Below the pieces are notes generated by a model. The model worked only from the letters and a program-made list of their open reading frames with translations, ran no database searches and was not told the DNA's origin. The position numbers and the translations under genes are program-made. From the NCBI GenBank assembly GCA_003254905.1, contig QANU01111780.1:456677-520676 (forward strand): a DNA stretch of 64,000 bases. Direction: 5' to 3'. This document shows, piece by piece, positions 11,317 to 21,759 of this stretch; position 1 is the stretch's first letter; each line of letters starts with the position of its first letter. The DNA is from Nissolia schottii (taxonomy: Eukaryota; Streptophyta; Magnoliopsida; Fabales; Fabaceae).

Positions 11317-12409
11317 TTGAGTTACTTTTAAGTAATGCCAATTTATTTGCTTGGACTGCTTCGGACATGCCTGGTATAGATCCTAATTTTTCGTGCCATA
11401 GATTAGCCACCTTATTCCTTGAATTATAGGTCATGTGCATTTTCTCAAATTTTAAAAAATATGCAAACCTTTTTAACATTTTATGATAGCGTTAATCAAC
11501 CCTTATATACTTTTCTGTTGAATAAAAAAAAAATCAACCCTTAAATGCCAATATTGTTGTTCTTGAAAAATAAAAGAACAATGGTTTATTTTGTTCTTTG
11601 CACTAGTATTTTGACTTCACTAATAATGGAACCGACTAATCCAACTCGGAGTACTGTGGCTGCCCCTCCCAACACAAATTGTTTTCTATTCGAGTTTCAA
11701 ATTCGAGACCTTTTAGGATGGAGATGAGCTTGCATATCACTCGACCAACCTTGTGTTAATAAAAGAAGGGAGTAATGAGAAAAATAAAAGTAATTTAGTC
11801 ATTCAAGGGTCAATTTACATCGTATCAAATGTTAAGGATAAATTTGCACATTTTTAAAGGATAAGCCTAAAGTGTATCTGGCCTGTAATTCAGGGAGTAT
11901 ATAAAGTGTTTACTTCCCTTAAAAAAATATCACTTTTTATTTTTTATTTTGTTTATTATTTAAAAAAGAAAAACACGTTGGAAATAAGAAAAACTTCAAA
12001 ATAAAAAGAAAAGTGAAAATTTAGTACCTATTTAAGTAGTTAAAAGAAAAATTAATTAAAATTAAAAATAAAGAATAAGCCAAACATTTCTCTGAATATA
12101 TATGATAGTGTACATCGATGTAATAAGATTATAGCATTCATCACGATCTCATTTAATGTGACAAGTTAACGAAAACGCGACAACACAATAATAATAATGA
12201 ACAGAATAATTAATGAAATCTACGTCTAACAATTTTAAAGATTAGAAAGTCACTTTTAAACTTTACAAAATTAAAGTGACTCACGGTTGGTTGCAGGGAA
12301 ACTAGAACCAAAATCAACGCTAGCTCTTCTTATACATTACAAGGGACACTTGGTCATTATGAAGGACATTCAGCGATCAATCAATATCAAGTTCATTATT
12401 ATCTTTTGT
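11317..12409. other. AT-rich stretch, nothing recognised
   Basis: I see no coding frame with a family signature, no terminal repeats and no structured RNA here. A run of A/T-rich sequence (11920-12100) lies downstream of the second protease gene. Confidence 0.6.
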
Positions 12410-12485
12410 GATCAAATTCATACACATTATTACAGTTAACTATTCCTAGAACAATCCTCTGCCCAAATTGCATCCTTTTTGTCTT
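12410..12485 (-). repeat. Duplicated 3' end of protease copy 2
   Basis: The segment repeats the last coding residues and 3' flank of protease copy 2 (12586-12655). Shared landmarks are TTCATACACATTAT, AACTATT.CTAG.ACAATCC and CCAAATTG.AT. It is a leftover of an additional tandem copy, or a small local duplication. Confidence 0.75.
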
Positions 12486-12607
12486 AATATTAAGAATCAA
12501 AGTGAATTAGACTTGTGGGTTCAGGGACCAAAATGAGTCAGGGATCAAGCAATAACAAGTAGATTAATATCACTTGCAATCAAAATTCATACACATTATA
12601 TTCAAAG

Positions 12608-14206
12608 TCAACTATTTTTAGCACAATCCTCTGACCCAAATTGAATCTTCTTTCCCTTGACATCAAATATGAACTTGTGATTTGCTTGCTGTGCAGCACC
12701 CAAGATGTTAACATTCTCATCAGGGTACAGAAACAAACAAAACTCTTCCTTGTTATTCTCCAACACCCTCCTCCTAAACGCGTTCTCGGCACCAACCTCA
12801 AGTATAGCACCACCTTTAAAATAGAATTGGACACTAGGAATGTTTGGTGTGTACCCTAATTGCCTCTCCCTACCATAACAATAGCCCCAGGCATAAGTAA
12901 CCTTCTTGAATTCTTCAATTTTGGAAAAGTGCTTATCTATTCCTTTTACTAGTCCATTATAATACGCGCCTTTGATTATTTTAGAAACAGAACTTCCAGA
13001 GTCTACAATAATTCCTCCGGAAAACAAGGTTGGACTAATTCCAAGCCTTTCCCCTGCTACCCCAAGATCTTCCAAACCCACATAGTATGCTCCAGATTCA
13101 CCAACTTTGTAGAAATCAACATTTTGCAAATTTTTTGGTGGTTTTATGTCTGAGCCAAATCTTAGGTATGTGGTTTGGGGATTAGGGACATTATTGTAAC
13201 GGAGCATGCAGTATGAGAATGTTGTGACACCACTTCTCTCCCCAAATTGTTGCACAAATGAACGCTTTCCTTGTCCTAAACCAAATGTACCTGCGATCAT
13301 CATGCACAGATAATTTAATATTTAAAATTGGTAAGGTGTGGTGTCGGTACTCGTTAATACTTGTTGCATTCATATTTTTAAATTCAGTAATTAAAAACAT
13401 TTATGATAGAAATTTAAGTTATGTCTATATCTCTGATCGTAATGCTATTTGACCTGACTATCTATCCAAAAAAAAAAAGCGTATTGTATCGAATAATCAA
13501 ATTCATACTCGTGAAATTAACGTAGTGTACCTGCTATTTGGTAGTTCTGAGGATCCTTGGCCGACGTTGGATCGTTGTTTTTATGACCACAACCGAAGAC
13601 TATGTCCTGCAAGGCCTCACCTTGTGATGATGATGATGATGATGGGAATGTGAAAGTCTCACTTGAAAGAATGCCAGAAGAGGAGGCCTTATCCAAGTAG
13701 GTCACGGAATATGTGCATTGACCCATAGAGTTACAATCACCTTTGTTACAAAGCGGGTGGTTGCAAGGGAGAGCCTTGTAAGACTTTGATTGTTTATTTG
13801 GGAATGGCTCTTCCTTTTGGTTGTAGCAATTGTTGCCTTGAATCTTGCAATCCTCACATTGTGTCCAAACCAAGTTAGAGCCTGTGTCCATTAACAAGTA
13901 GTAGGAGGCAGGGGATTTGTTGTTGAAGGTGCCAATATTAATCTTCACAGCCATGATTGCATTGGGGATTATTTGTGGTATCACATGGGGAGTGATCGTG
14001 TTTGGTTGTAATAAAGGGTATGAAGAACCATTGGAATTTGAAGATGTGAATTTGGCATAAGTGGTGTTGATGTAGAAATTAGGTGATTTTTGTGGGATGA
14101 GTTCTAGTGTTAAGCCTTTGGGATTTTTGTGGGAATTAGCCAAAGTGGTTAAGATTAATTGGCATGACAACATGAGAATAAATGGTATCAATGATAATGA
14201 AGCCAT
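12608..14206 (-). CDS. Nepenthesin-type aspartic protease, copy 2 (2 exons)
   Basis: Predicted secreted A1B aspartic endopeptidase, paralogous to copy 1. Minus-strand exons 14206-13531 and 13290-12608 join in phase 1 (...NYQIAG | TFGLGQG...) to give about 452 residues. Signal peptide: MASLSLIPFILMLSCQLIL. The first catalytic motif, YYLLMDTGSNLVWTQC, is encoded without interruption here, followed by the Cys-rich nepenthesin segment (CEDCKIQGNNC...CNHPLCNKGDCNSMGQC) and the flap CTYSVTYLDKASSSGIL. The second motif is IIVDSGSSVSKI. The C-terminus ends near KIQFGSEDCAKNS, like copy 1 (LQFGPEDCTRNG). A GAT repeat encodes a short Ser run near 13632-13650. No lesion was seen. Its role (defence, storage-protein turnover, or other) cannot be told from sequence. 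Confidence 0.88.
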
Positions 14207-14282
14207 GGCGAGAGAGTTATGATCATATAAGAGAGAATGGTATAAGGTGTGTGTATGTGAAGAGACATGAGAGTGGACATGT

Positions 14283-14292
14283 TATTTTATAG
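14283..14292 (-). promoter_or_regulatory. TATA box of protease copy 2
   Basis: Minus-strand CTATAAAATA lies about 80 bp upstream of the start codon and is followed by CCACTCTCATGTCTCTTCAC. The same arrangement (TATA, then TTCACTCTCAT) is kept upstream of the chimeric gene at 20213. Confidence 0.65.
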
Positions 14293-14299
14293 TTGAGCG

Positions 14300-15551
14300 A
14301 GCGGCAAGAAATCTTAGTTGCTCTTGGTTTCTTGTTCTAGACATTTTTATTGTTTGATATTTCAATAAATGTGGGTGGTGTAAAACAGTGGCTTTCATTT
14401 ATTGATGTGTCAAATGTTAAAACAAGAAAATTTTCTTACTCTAAAAGTAACTAAGAATTTATTGGATGTATGATATTGGAGAACATGTAAATGGGATACC
14501 AACCTAAATCATATTCCATTTTACCAAGATTGTTTTCTAAGTTGGAATATTTCCACGATTTTATTTCTTGTTTGCCCAACCGCCACCAACCGTGATTAAT
14601 CATCTTTTAGGATCATCGAAGTAGGTATGTCTCTCCTAACAATTTTTTTTGTCAATTCACACCGTGAGAAATTGAATCATTGACCAAATGCTTAATGAAC
14701 TCAGTCATCTACTAACTGTGCTGAGCTTTGTTGGTATATTTCTATCGTCTTCTCTAGCATAAGGTTGGATTAATGTAATTTGGAGAGCTATGCGTTTAGA
14801 CAATGGCCATTTTTGACCCACCTGCAACAAAAAAATAGCATTTTTTTAATTGCATAATCTATTTTCATTTCAGCATTCAAGAGATATGGCATTTATCTAA
14901 ATTGAAAAATAGGAGTAGTCATAGAAAATTAGGATTCATTAAGCAGAAAAAAGTGATCATCTCACTTTAGAATTTTACCATTAGATCAATAAGTAGAAAT
15001 GAATCACACTATTCATTTTTTTTAATTTAAAGGTAAAACTCTTTCATTTATTCTTTAGAGTGAAATGTTCACTTAAGAGGATCTTTTCTCCGATTGTGAT
15101 AAAAGACATTTAGAGAAATTTGGCTTCTATGTTATTTAATATTAGGTGAAGTGCGTGCAAAATGAGGTGAGTGACAATTGAGTGTAAATGTCGTCAGCCA
15201 TTATTGGTATTTATTTTTCGCATATCTAAAAGTCCTGATTTAGAAAAGAAAATGAAAATCCGGAATTGGAAAAGGAGAAAAAAAATCTCATTTTCATAAT
15301 AAAATAATAATAACAATTTTGAAATGGAGACTTTTTATCCTGATTTTAAGAAAACCAAAAAAAAATCATATTTTAATAAAAGTTTAATTTTTATTCACTT
15401 ACAATGTAAAGTATTTTACACCGTTGACCAATCAGATCTCTTAATATACATGATTTTTTAAAGAATGAGAGAGGAGACCAACCATTTATGTTAATGTTGC
15501 AAGATTTAATTAGTTGAAAATGTTAAAAACCTTTACACTATCATTAAATTG
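14300..15551. other. Intergenic stretch, no gene recognised
   Basis: AT-rich, with a GTGAGTG-rich block at about 15140-15220 (GCAAAATGAGGTGAGTGACAA) matching the reverse complement of 9180-9310 and loosely the 4140-4250 and 21140-21250 blocks. It is probably a dispersed MITE-like family whose ends I could not fix. Confidence 0.5.
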
Positions 15552-15790
15552 TTCCTTATTCACTCCCTTTATAAGTCCATAATAATATCCACCTTTGATT
15601 ATTTTAGAAACAGAGTCTACAATAATCCCTCCAACAAAGAAGCTTGGATTAATTCTGACTCTTTCCCTGCTACCCCAAGATCTTCCAAATCATAGTAAGT
15701 CCTAGATTGCCCAACTTCGTATCAACAATTTGCGAGAAAAAAAATGGTTGTTTTATGTTTGAGTTAAACCTGAGGTATGTAGTTGGGGAA
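15552..15790 (-). pseudogene. C-terminal fragment of a third aspartic protease
   Basis: The + strand closely parallels 12940-13190 of protease copy 2. It shares CCTTTGATTATTTTAGAAAC, CTCTTTCCCTGCTACCCCAA/CCTTTCCCCTGCTACCCCAA, GATCTTCCAAA and the TTYLRF-encoding stretch. Small deletions remove part of the DSGSS-equivalent region (GAAACAGAGTCTACAA) and break the frame. No 5' exons adjoin it; its former first exon is probably the one now at 20075-20213. Confidence 0.85.
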
Positions 15791-15927
15791 CCTCCACCAG
15801 TTTTGTTCCAAAAGAATTTGCATATTAATGCTATGATTCTTTTTGCCACTTGTTTTGGCATTTTAAACAATTCAAGAAGGTTGCTTAATACTGACTTTAT
15901 TAGAAAGAGTCTGCCAGCTATAGACAA
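15791..15927 (-). mobile_element. LINE reverse-transcriptase C-terminal fragment
   Basis: The minus strand encodes LSIAGRLFLIKSVLSNL followed by LELFKMPKQVAKRII and ICKFFW, the conserved tail of plant LINE reverse transcriptases (L.+AGR..LI+SVL......+.+.P..V...I..I...FLW). It abuts the protease fragment in the same frame, giving one 85-codon open frame (15670-15927) that is an accidental fusion. Confidence 0.8.
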
Positions 15928-16079
15928 AAGCTTTGTTTTTCATGAACTTTGTGTATTTTCAATCTTTTCAATTATCAAATTTCAGGTTACAACTTTAGGT
16001 TAGCTTTGATGGAAAAACCAAATACTTAATTGGTAGAAAAGCAACACCACATGCAAGCAAAGAGCTCATTCTATGTATT

Positions 16080-16373
16080 TGTTGGACCGTTCCTATGTTT
16101 GAATAACATCGCCCCATTTTTACTCCTATGTTCTTCGAGCTTAGAACAGAAGCATATTCGTAGCCCTCATGTAACGGATAACCATAGTCATAATGGTATA
16201 ATCAAGGTATCATAACGGTCTTAATATTTAATAGTCACTTAGTAGTCTTTAATAACTTTCTAATCTCTTCACCTCCCTCCATCTATAAGAACGATGAACC
16301 AAGAACTACATAGGGGAGTTTGAACAGGACATCCTATCCTCTATCCTGAAAGAGATAGTAACGTTTTGGCGCT
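16080..16373 (+). repeat. Left LTR of the Tat/Athila-like element
   Basis: It starts TGTTGGACCGTTCC and shares with the right copy GTCATAATGGTAT, AATCAAGGTATCATAAC.GTC, TTAGTAGTCTTTAATAA/TCAGTAGTCTTTAATAA and GGACATCCTATCCTCTA. Confidence 0.75.
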
Positions 16374-17264
16374 TTCTGTGGGAACTCGGTAAACGATTCC
16401 CTAAAACCACATTCATCCTTCCTGCGTCCATATCATTATATTCATGACCAAAAAATGCGGTACATCACATCATTTCCATTCTTCAAACTCATCTAGCTAG
16501 AAATAGAAGAGGACCATCTACGAAACCTTGGGTCAAATTTTATGGAGAGAAACCGTATGTCTCCATTTCTATTTACAACATTAATTTATTTATTTATTTA
16601 TTTTAGATTAGTAAGAGCTCACCAAAGTTCCATGAGAGATAAGAGATGAGGGGGATCAAAGATCCCAATACAAAATAAGACATATAGGATACTACAAAAT
16701 CACACCAACAAACAATTACACCCAATAAAAACATACTCCACGCTTGAACCTAAAACCAAATTGAAAATCAAATTTACCCCTGCATTTTACGAGTTGAAAA
16801 TTGAAAATTAATGTGGAACGTTAATTTATTCTTACCTTCTATGCTTTGGAAAGTTTGGGCCTTTGGGTGATGTGTTTTTGTACTTACATTCCATCCGCAA
16901 CAAATTCACATTTTGATTTTGAATTTAACAGCAATGATCATTCTATGGGGGGTTTTTTTTTTGTATATTGAAAAAAGAAAAAGCAAAGAAACTAAGCATG
17001 ATCCTCTCCTCATAACATGAAATACTACGTCAATTCACTATTTTTCTATCATTAAATTAAATCTGATTAACGGTGAGTCCCTTTAAAATTTAATCTAATG
17101 ATGTATATAATGTGAGTCGACATAATATTTTCATATAAAATAAATTTAAATAACATCTAATGTCTGTATCCTTACAGACAATGTGATGTAGCGCATTTGT
17201 TTTTTTCTTTTTTCCATGTTGTGTCTTAAACCAACCAATGGCCTAAAAGTTAGCAGTATGGGGT

Positions 17265-17525
17265 TGTGAGCTGACTAAGGCTCCTAGGCCTGATGGCTAT
17301 AATTTTAAATTCATTCAAGCACATTGGGATACTGTTGGTAAGGAGTTTGAGACCTGTGTATCTCAATTCTTTGTGACGGGGGTGTTGCCTCGTGAGCTGA
17401 ATATGACATGGCTTACATTAGTATCGAAGGTTCAACATGCAACTAATATTAAGGGTTTGCGTCCCATTAGTATGGTGGGTTGTGTGTTTTCCATCGCAAC
17501 CGCCCGCTGCCAACTCTGCAATTAG
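17265..17525 (+). mobile_element. LINE reverse-transcriptase fragment (fingers/palm start)
   Basis: An open frame to the stop at 17523-17525 reads LTKAPRPDGYNFKFIQAHWD, later LPRELN, and finally GLRPISMVGC, matching the KAPGPDG.....F+...W....LP..LN...+.L+PK....+..+RPISLV.C pattern of plant LINE RT. Similarity stops near 17486. The canonical KAPGPDG has Arg for Gly. It was inserted into, or carried by, the LTR element. Confidence 0.85.
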
Positions 17526-18299
17526 GGTTGTCTCCATCAAAATCTTCTTCATAGTCATGGTCTCCTCCTCCTTTTCCTTATCTTATACTGAGAATCAGAC
17601 TTTTCTCACTGCTCCAATCAGTCTTCATAATACAACTAGCCATTGCACTTCTCCTTTAAAAGTTTTATTACCCTCGATCTAACATTTGCCGTCACCGCGT
17701 CAAGTTTTGTTGCAGACCCTTTTTACTGCATCGCCAAAAATACTTTGCTTACCAAAGCTTATTTATTGTCGCCTATAAGATTGTCAACATTGAAATCCTA
17801 CTTAATATCGAAATAGCAAAATAAACACGTAAAAGGTGAAATCGTAACATAGATAGACTCTACCAAATATATATCTATATATATATATATATGTATGTAT
17901 GTATGTATGTATATATGTATATCTAAACCTATGTTTACACATATAAAATAATATACATAAGTAAAATATAATTAAAATTTAATTAAACTATAATTTAAAA
18001 TATAAAAACATATAAAGTCGTTACAATTCAATTTAAAATTATAATTCAGCAAAAAAAATTATAATTTAAATATTTTTATATTTATAAAAAGATTAAGAAG
18101 TCTTTGTCGTGACACAAAAATCAAAGACAGCAAAAAAATAGCTCAAATATGCTACTCATAGAAATATAATAACACCCTGACTCCTACGCTTGAATGTTTT
18201 CAAAAATCAAATACCCATTTACCCACTTAGCTTGACCCAAACCCCATTCAACTATCACTAACCTATACAACACTCATACCTTCACTCAATCTATTCAAA

Positions 18300-18715
18300 C
18301 CAGTTTGACGCACAGTTAGTCAAGTTAGCCAAAAAAATCTATGTATTTAGATCGGTCCAACCTACGGTCGGTCAAGTCAAGAAAAATTTAGACTATTCAA
18401 TTTGATCTGACCCACAAGTAGTCAACACTAGCAAAAAAATCCAATCTATTCATATTGGTCTGACCCATAGTCGACCAAGTTAGCAAAAATATGGATTGTT
18501 CAGTTTGATCCAACGCATGATCGATCAACACCAACAAAATTCCGATATAATCATATCGGTCTGACCCATAGCCAGTTAAGTTAGCAAAAATTCAATCTAT
18601 TTAGATCGATCCAACCCACACTCAACAGAAATTCTATTTATTTAGATTGGTCTCGTCCACAACCAATTAATATTAAAAGTTTGATGATCAGTTTGGTCCC
18701 TAGCAAACCAACATC
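18300..18715. repeat. Tandem array of ~51-bp degenerate units
   Basis: About eight units, each with a core like GGTCTGACCCATAGTCGACC, then AGTTAGCAAAAA and ATCTATTCAGATT. Alternate units start GGTC and GATC, suggesting a two-unit (~103 bp) higher-order period. It lies just upstream of the right LTR, where Tat/Ogre-lineage elements often carry tandem repeats. Confidence 0.75.
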
Positions 18716-19033
18716 TAAATTTGATGGAATAATAATAATGATCATAACAATATGATAAACCAAAGCAGGCTCACGATTGATCAACCTCCACGTAAGGCCG
18801 ACTAACTTGGTTTATGACCGATCAACCGACATATAAGATCTACATAAAGGTCAAGTTCTCACTCATCTTCATCAAGACCAAGTTCTCACCACTATATTGG
18901 TTCTCGTTGACCTGTATGACCGAAAAATCGGAATGCATTCACCAACTACATCATAATTTGACCAAACAACAATGGGTTGTGATAGCCTTTCTATCTTTTG
19001 TCTCTTTCGCTCTTCAAACTTAAGATAGGGGGC

Positions 19034-19383
19034 TTATGGACCGTTCCCCTGTTTGAACAACATCACACCATTTTATTACTCCTACGCTCTTGAAGCATAG
19101 AGCAAGAGGGCTTGTGGACCATCCAGAACTTAACATTTCATTTAGCCCTACTCATAGCCCTCAAGTAGCGGATAACCAGAGTCATAATGGTATGATATCA
19201 CTAGTCATTATTAGACATTAATCAAGGTATCATAACAGTCCAGATATTCATTAGTCACTCAGTAGTCTTTAATAAGTTCCTAATCTCTTCACTTCTCTCC
19301 ATCTATAAGAATGATGAACCAAGAACGACAACAGGGAACCTGAACAGGACATCCTATCCTCTACCTTTAAAGAGACAACAACA
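19034..19383 (+). repeat. Right LTR of the Tat/Athila-like element
   Basis: Homologous to 16080-16373 but about 55 bp longer. Near 19107-19117 it contains a second AGGGCTTGTGGACC, which looks like a repeated PPT/LTR start. It ends ...GACAACAACA. Confidence 0.75.
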
Positions 19384-19812
19384 TTTGCCCTCCATCACAA
19401 TTCAAGGGGGATTAAATTAGTTGATTTCTCATAGTCAACACTTTACTCTAGCACAATCTCCAAACAATTAAGAATGTGACCGAAATTTTGGATAGATTCT
19501 TCTTCTTGTGGGCAAAAGAGGATTGTGTCATTGGCAAATTTGAACAAAATGGATGCTTGAACATAATTTTTTTTAAATAAAAAATATAGAGTATATGTGT
19601 TTAAATTTATGTTAACTCATCTCATAATTTTGCCATCAAGCTAATTATCTGCATTTCAGATTTTACATAGAGCACTAAAGAAAATGAGGAAGACCTCGTA
19701 AATAAGGACTATTCAATTAATTTCGTTGTGCATTGATTTCACATTACATGTATCATAATCGGACTCACATTTATTAAATAAATTCATATATTGCTTGGAG
19801 GTAGAGAGCAGA
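19384..19812. other. Intergenic, nothing recognised
   Basis: AT-rich 3' flank of the chimeric gene. I saw no terminal repeats or coding signature apart from likely 3' untranslated sequence next to 19813. Confidence 0.5.
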
Positions 19813-20213
19813 TCAATCCACACAGCAACATCGGTTAGATACACATTCGCCCCCTTTCGGATGGCCTAGAATAATGCAGGCCCTGTTGCAAATATAGCAT
19901 GGCCGCCCTCCGCAGTTTGTTAATTCTCGATCCTCTATAACTCTTTTCGGCCCTACAACATTAAAATTAAATTCATCAATTTTAACATATTTGTACGGGA
20001 CCTCCATTAATAAATAAATACATGTGTATCAAATACTCCTATCATTACTCGTGCAATTAATTAATATAGTATACCTGCTATTTGGTAATTCTGAGGATCC
20101 TTCTTTGATATTGGAGTCTCTTGTGTTAAGCCTTTCGGACTAGTGTTCTGGGAATTGGCCAAAGTTGTTAACATCAAGAGAGAAGTAAAGGTTATCAAGG
20201 ATAATGAAGCCAT
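19813..20213 (-). CDS. Chimeric secreted cysteine-rich (defensin-like) peptide with protease-derived signal exon
   Basis: Predicted 92-residue secreted peptide from minus-strand exons 20213-20075 (139 bp) and 19952-19813 (140 bp), joined through a 122-bp AT-rich intron (donor GTATAC, acceptor TGTTGTAG, phase 1). Exon 1 is a cut-down first exon of the neighbouring protease: signal peptide MASLSLITFTSLLMLTTLAN, then SPKGLT, then a deletion joining directly to KDPQNYQIAG, the exact end of protease exon 1. Exon 2 has nothing protease-like: GPKRVIEDRELTN, then eight Cys spaced C-x4-C-x2-C-x3-C-x10-C-x4-CCC. CNRAC, GEC and the terminal C-C-C fit the CxxxC, GxC and CxC landmarks of defensin-like peptides. 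The splice phase matches exactly. Expression is unproven; it could instead be a dead protease exon with an unrelated Cys-rich exon nearby. No activity is claimed. Confidence 0.6.
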
Positions 20214-20285
20214 GATGCTATAAGGTCCGTATGTATGTTGTGGAGAGATACATATATATGAGAGTGAACAAGGCACTTTATAGCA

Positions 20286-20296
20286 TTTTATATATA
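20286..20296 (-). promoter_or_regulatory. TATA box of the chimeric gene, inherited from protease
   Basis: Minus-strand TATATATAAAA lies 73-83 bp upstream of the ATG, followed by TTCACTCTCATATAT. Sequence and spacing parallel the promoter of protease copy 2, so the promoter came with exon 1. Confidence 0.55.
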
Positions 20297-20740
20297 GCGG
20301 AGTAAATCCATTAGAAATTGTACTTTAGATGGTCACGTATTTATTTTGGCCATTAAATTTTTTAATTTTTTATTTTTAACTTTTGACCTTTTTGAAACTA
20401 ACTAATCAATGGTAGAGATAAACATATAATAAGGACATGTGCAATTTTTAAATGAGATGATTTATTCCCCATTTTATTATAGACATATGATAGTGAACAT
20501 GCGAATGGGATCAACCTAGAGCAGATTTTATTTCACCAAAATTGCTCCAAGTTCAAATTAATATTAATTTCCATGATCTTCTCCGACCTAAATTTGGATT
20601 AATGTTTGAATAGCTATACGTATTTATCAAATGTGTGAGAAAGCCACATTTTGCCTCCACCTGCACCTTAAGAACTTTTGTTGTTGTATTCTATTGCAGC
20701 ATCTGCCACAATTAAATGTAGTATTATCATGAGAAAAAAT

Positions 20741-20954
20741 GCTACATGTACACCCAATTTTATACACTCATATATACATTATTAATAATGCACAAACTTT
20801 ATTCTCACGAGTGTACAAACATTACAAACTTGTAAATAATACTCTCAACTATACTTAATTAAGTGCACAAACATTACGTGAATTAAAACACGAACTTTAT
20901 GCATATAAGTACGAGGCGTATGTATGGGGTATGGTTTTTGGTGTACGTGTAGCA
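20741..20954. mobile_element. MITE with GCTACATGTACACC terminal inverted repeats
   Basis: GCTACATGTACACC at 20741-20754 is matched, inverted with one mismatch, by GGTGTACGTGTAGC ending at 20953. The 214-bp interior is AT-rich and non-coding. A target-site duplication was not identified with confidence. Confidence 0.6.
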
Positions 20955-21014
20955 GAACTCTATCCTGAGATATAAGATTATTTCTAAATTGAAAAATTAG
21001 CACTAGCCGTGCGG

Positions 21015-21290
21015 GAACTTTATAGTAAAAGATAAAAAGCTTGAATTGAGTAGCTCATAGAAGATTAGGAATCATTAAATAATTGATTATAAAATAGAAT
21101 TCCAAAGAAATCAGGCATCACTGGCATTAGCTTTACCATAGAGTGGTGAGTGTGTAGCATTTAGTTGAGCGTGCGCGCGCGCAGAGTGAGGTGTAATAGT
21201 GTGTGTGAGTGCAAAGTAGGTGAAAAGGTGAGTGCATGTATATGTCGTGAGCCAATAGACTAGCTAGTCTTAAATGATATACAGTATATT
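21015..21290. repeat. Duplicated block, copy B (copy A at 4005-4290)
   Basis: Same order and orientation of landmarks as copy A, with a CG-rich run (GCGTGCGCGCGCGC) where copy A has TG repeats. Confidence 0.75.
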
Positions 21291-21759
21291 TGATAATGAT
21301 TTTAATGTCTAAACCATAAATATCGCGTACTTGATGTATCATAAAAAAAACATCGTGTACATGATGACATACACAACAAATAAGTTGATTGATCCCTATA
21401 TATTGATCCATAGTTGTAGGGACGCAACTAAATAATTTTTATATCTAGTTACACGTTTTTTTTTTATGTAATAGTTCTTTTGACTTGGGACGTGAATAAT
21501 ATTTAAAAGAGCGATGCTACGTGTACACCTATTTGCCTATAACCATTCAGCCACCGTATGGTATATACAAGTGCTCTAAATGCACAAATTTTTGCGCAGA
21601 CGTGCAAAAACTTTTTCTATACACATGAACAAACATTTTTCACACACGGAACCAAATCAGATCAGATTTGCAACACATTAAATAATGAAAAGTAATTGCG
21701 CAATTTATTTCTTGCTCTCCACTCACACTCTACGCCACTACAAGAAAAACAATAATTAT

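Larger units (their letters stand above)
16080..19383 (+). mobile_element. Non-autonomous Tat/Athila-like LTR element
   Basis: Two direct repeats (16080-16373 and 19034-19383) bound about 2.66 kb. Just after the left repeat comes TTTTGGCGCTTTCTGTGGG, close to the TTTGGCGCC...GTGGG primer-binding segment that typically follows Tat/Athila-lineage LTRs. A purine tract (AAGATAGGGGGC) precedes the right repeat. No gag or pol frame survives. The interior holds a plus-strand LINE RT fragment, AT-rich sequence and a ~51-bp tandem array near the 3' end. The repeats differ by many substitutions and indels, so the insertion is old. No convincing target-site duplication was found. It sits between two halves of a dead protease gene. 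Confidence 0.7.
20300..21735. other. Intergenic stretch, no gene recognised
   Basis: Contains a MITE (20741-20954), copy B of the 4005-4290 block (about 21015-21290) and, at about 21514, GCTACGTGTACACC, which matches the MITE terminus and may be a second, truncated copy. CACTA terminal sequence begins at 21736. Confidence 0.6.

Noticed and set aside
18300..18715. Considered as a CRISPR array because of ~51-bp spacing
   Set aside because: This is eukaryotic nuclear DNA; units are contiguous and degenerate, without constant repeats and unique spacers.
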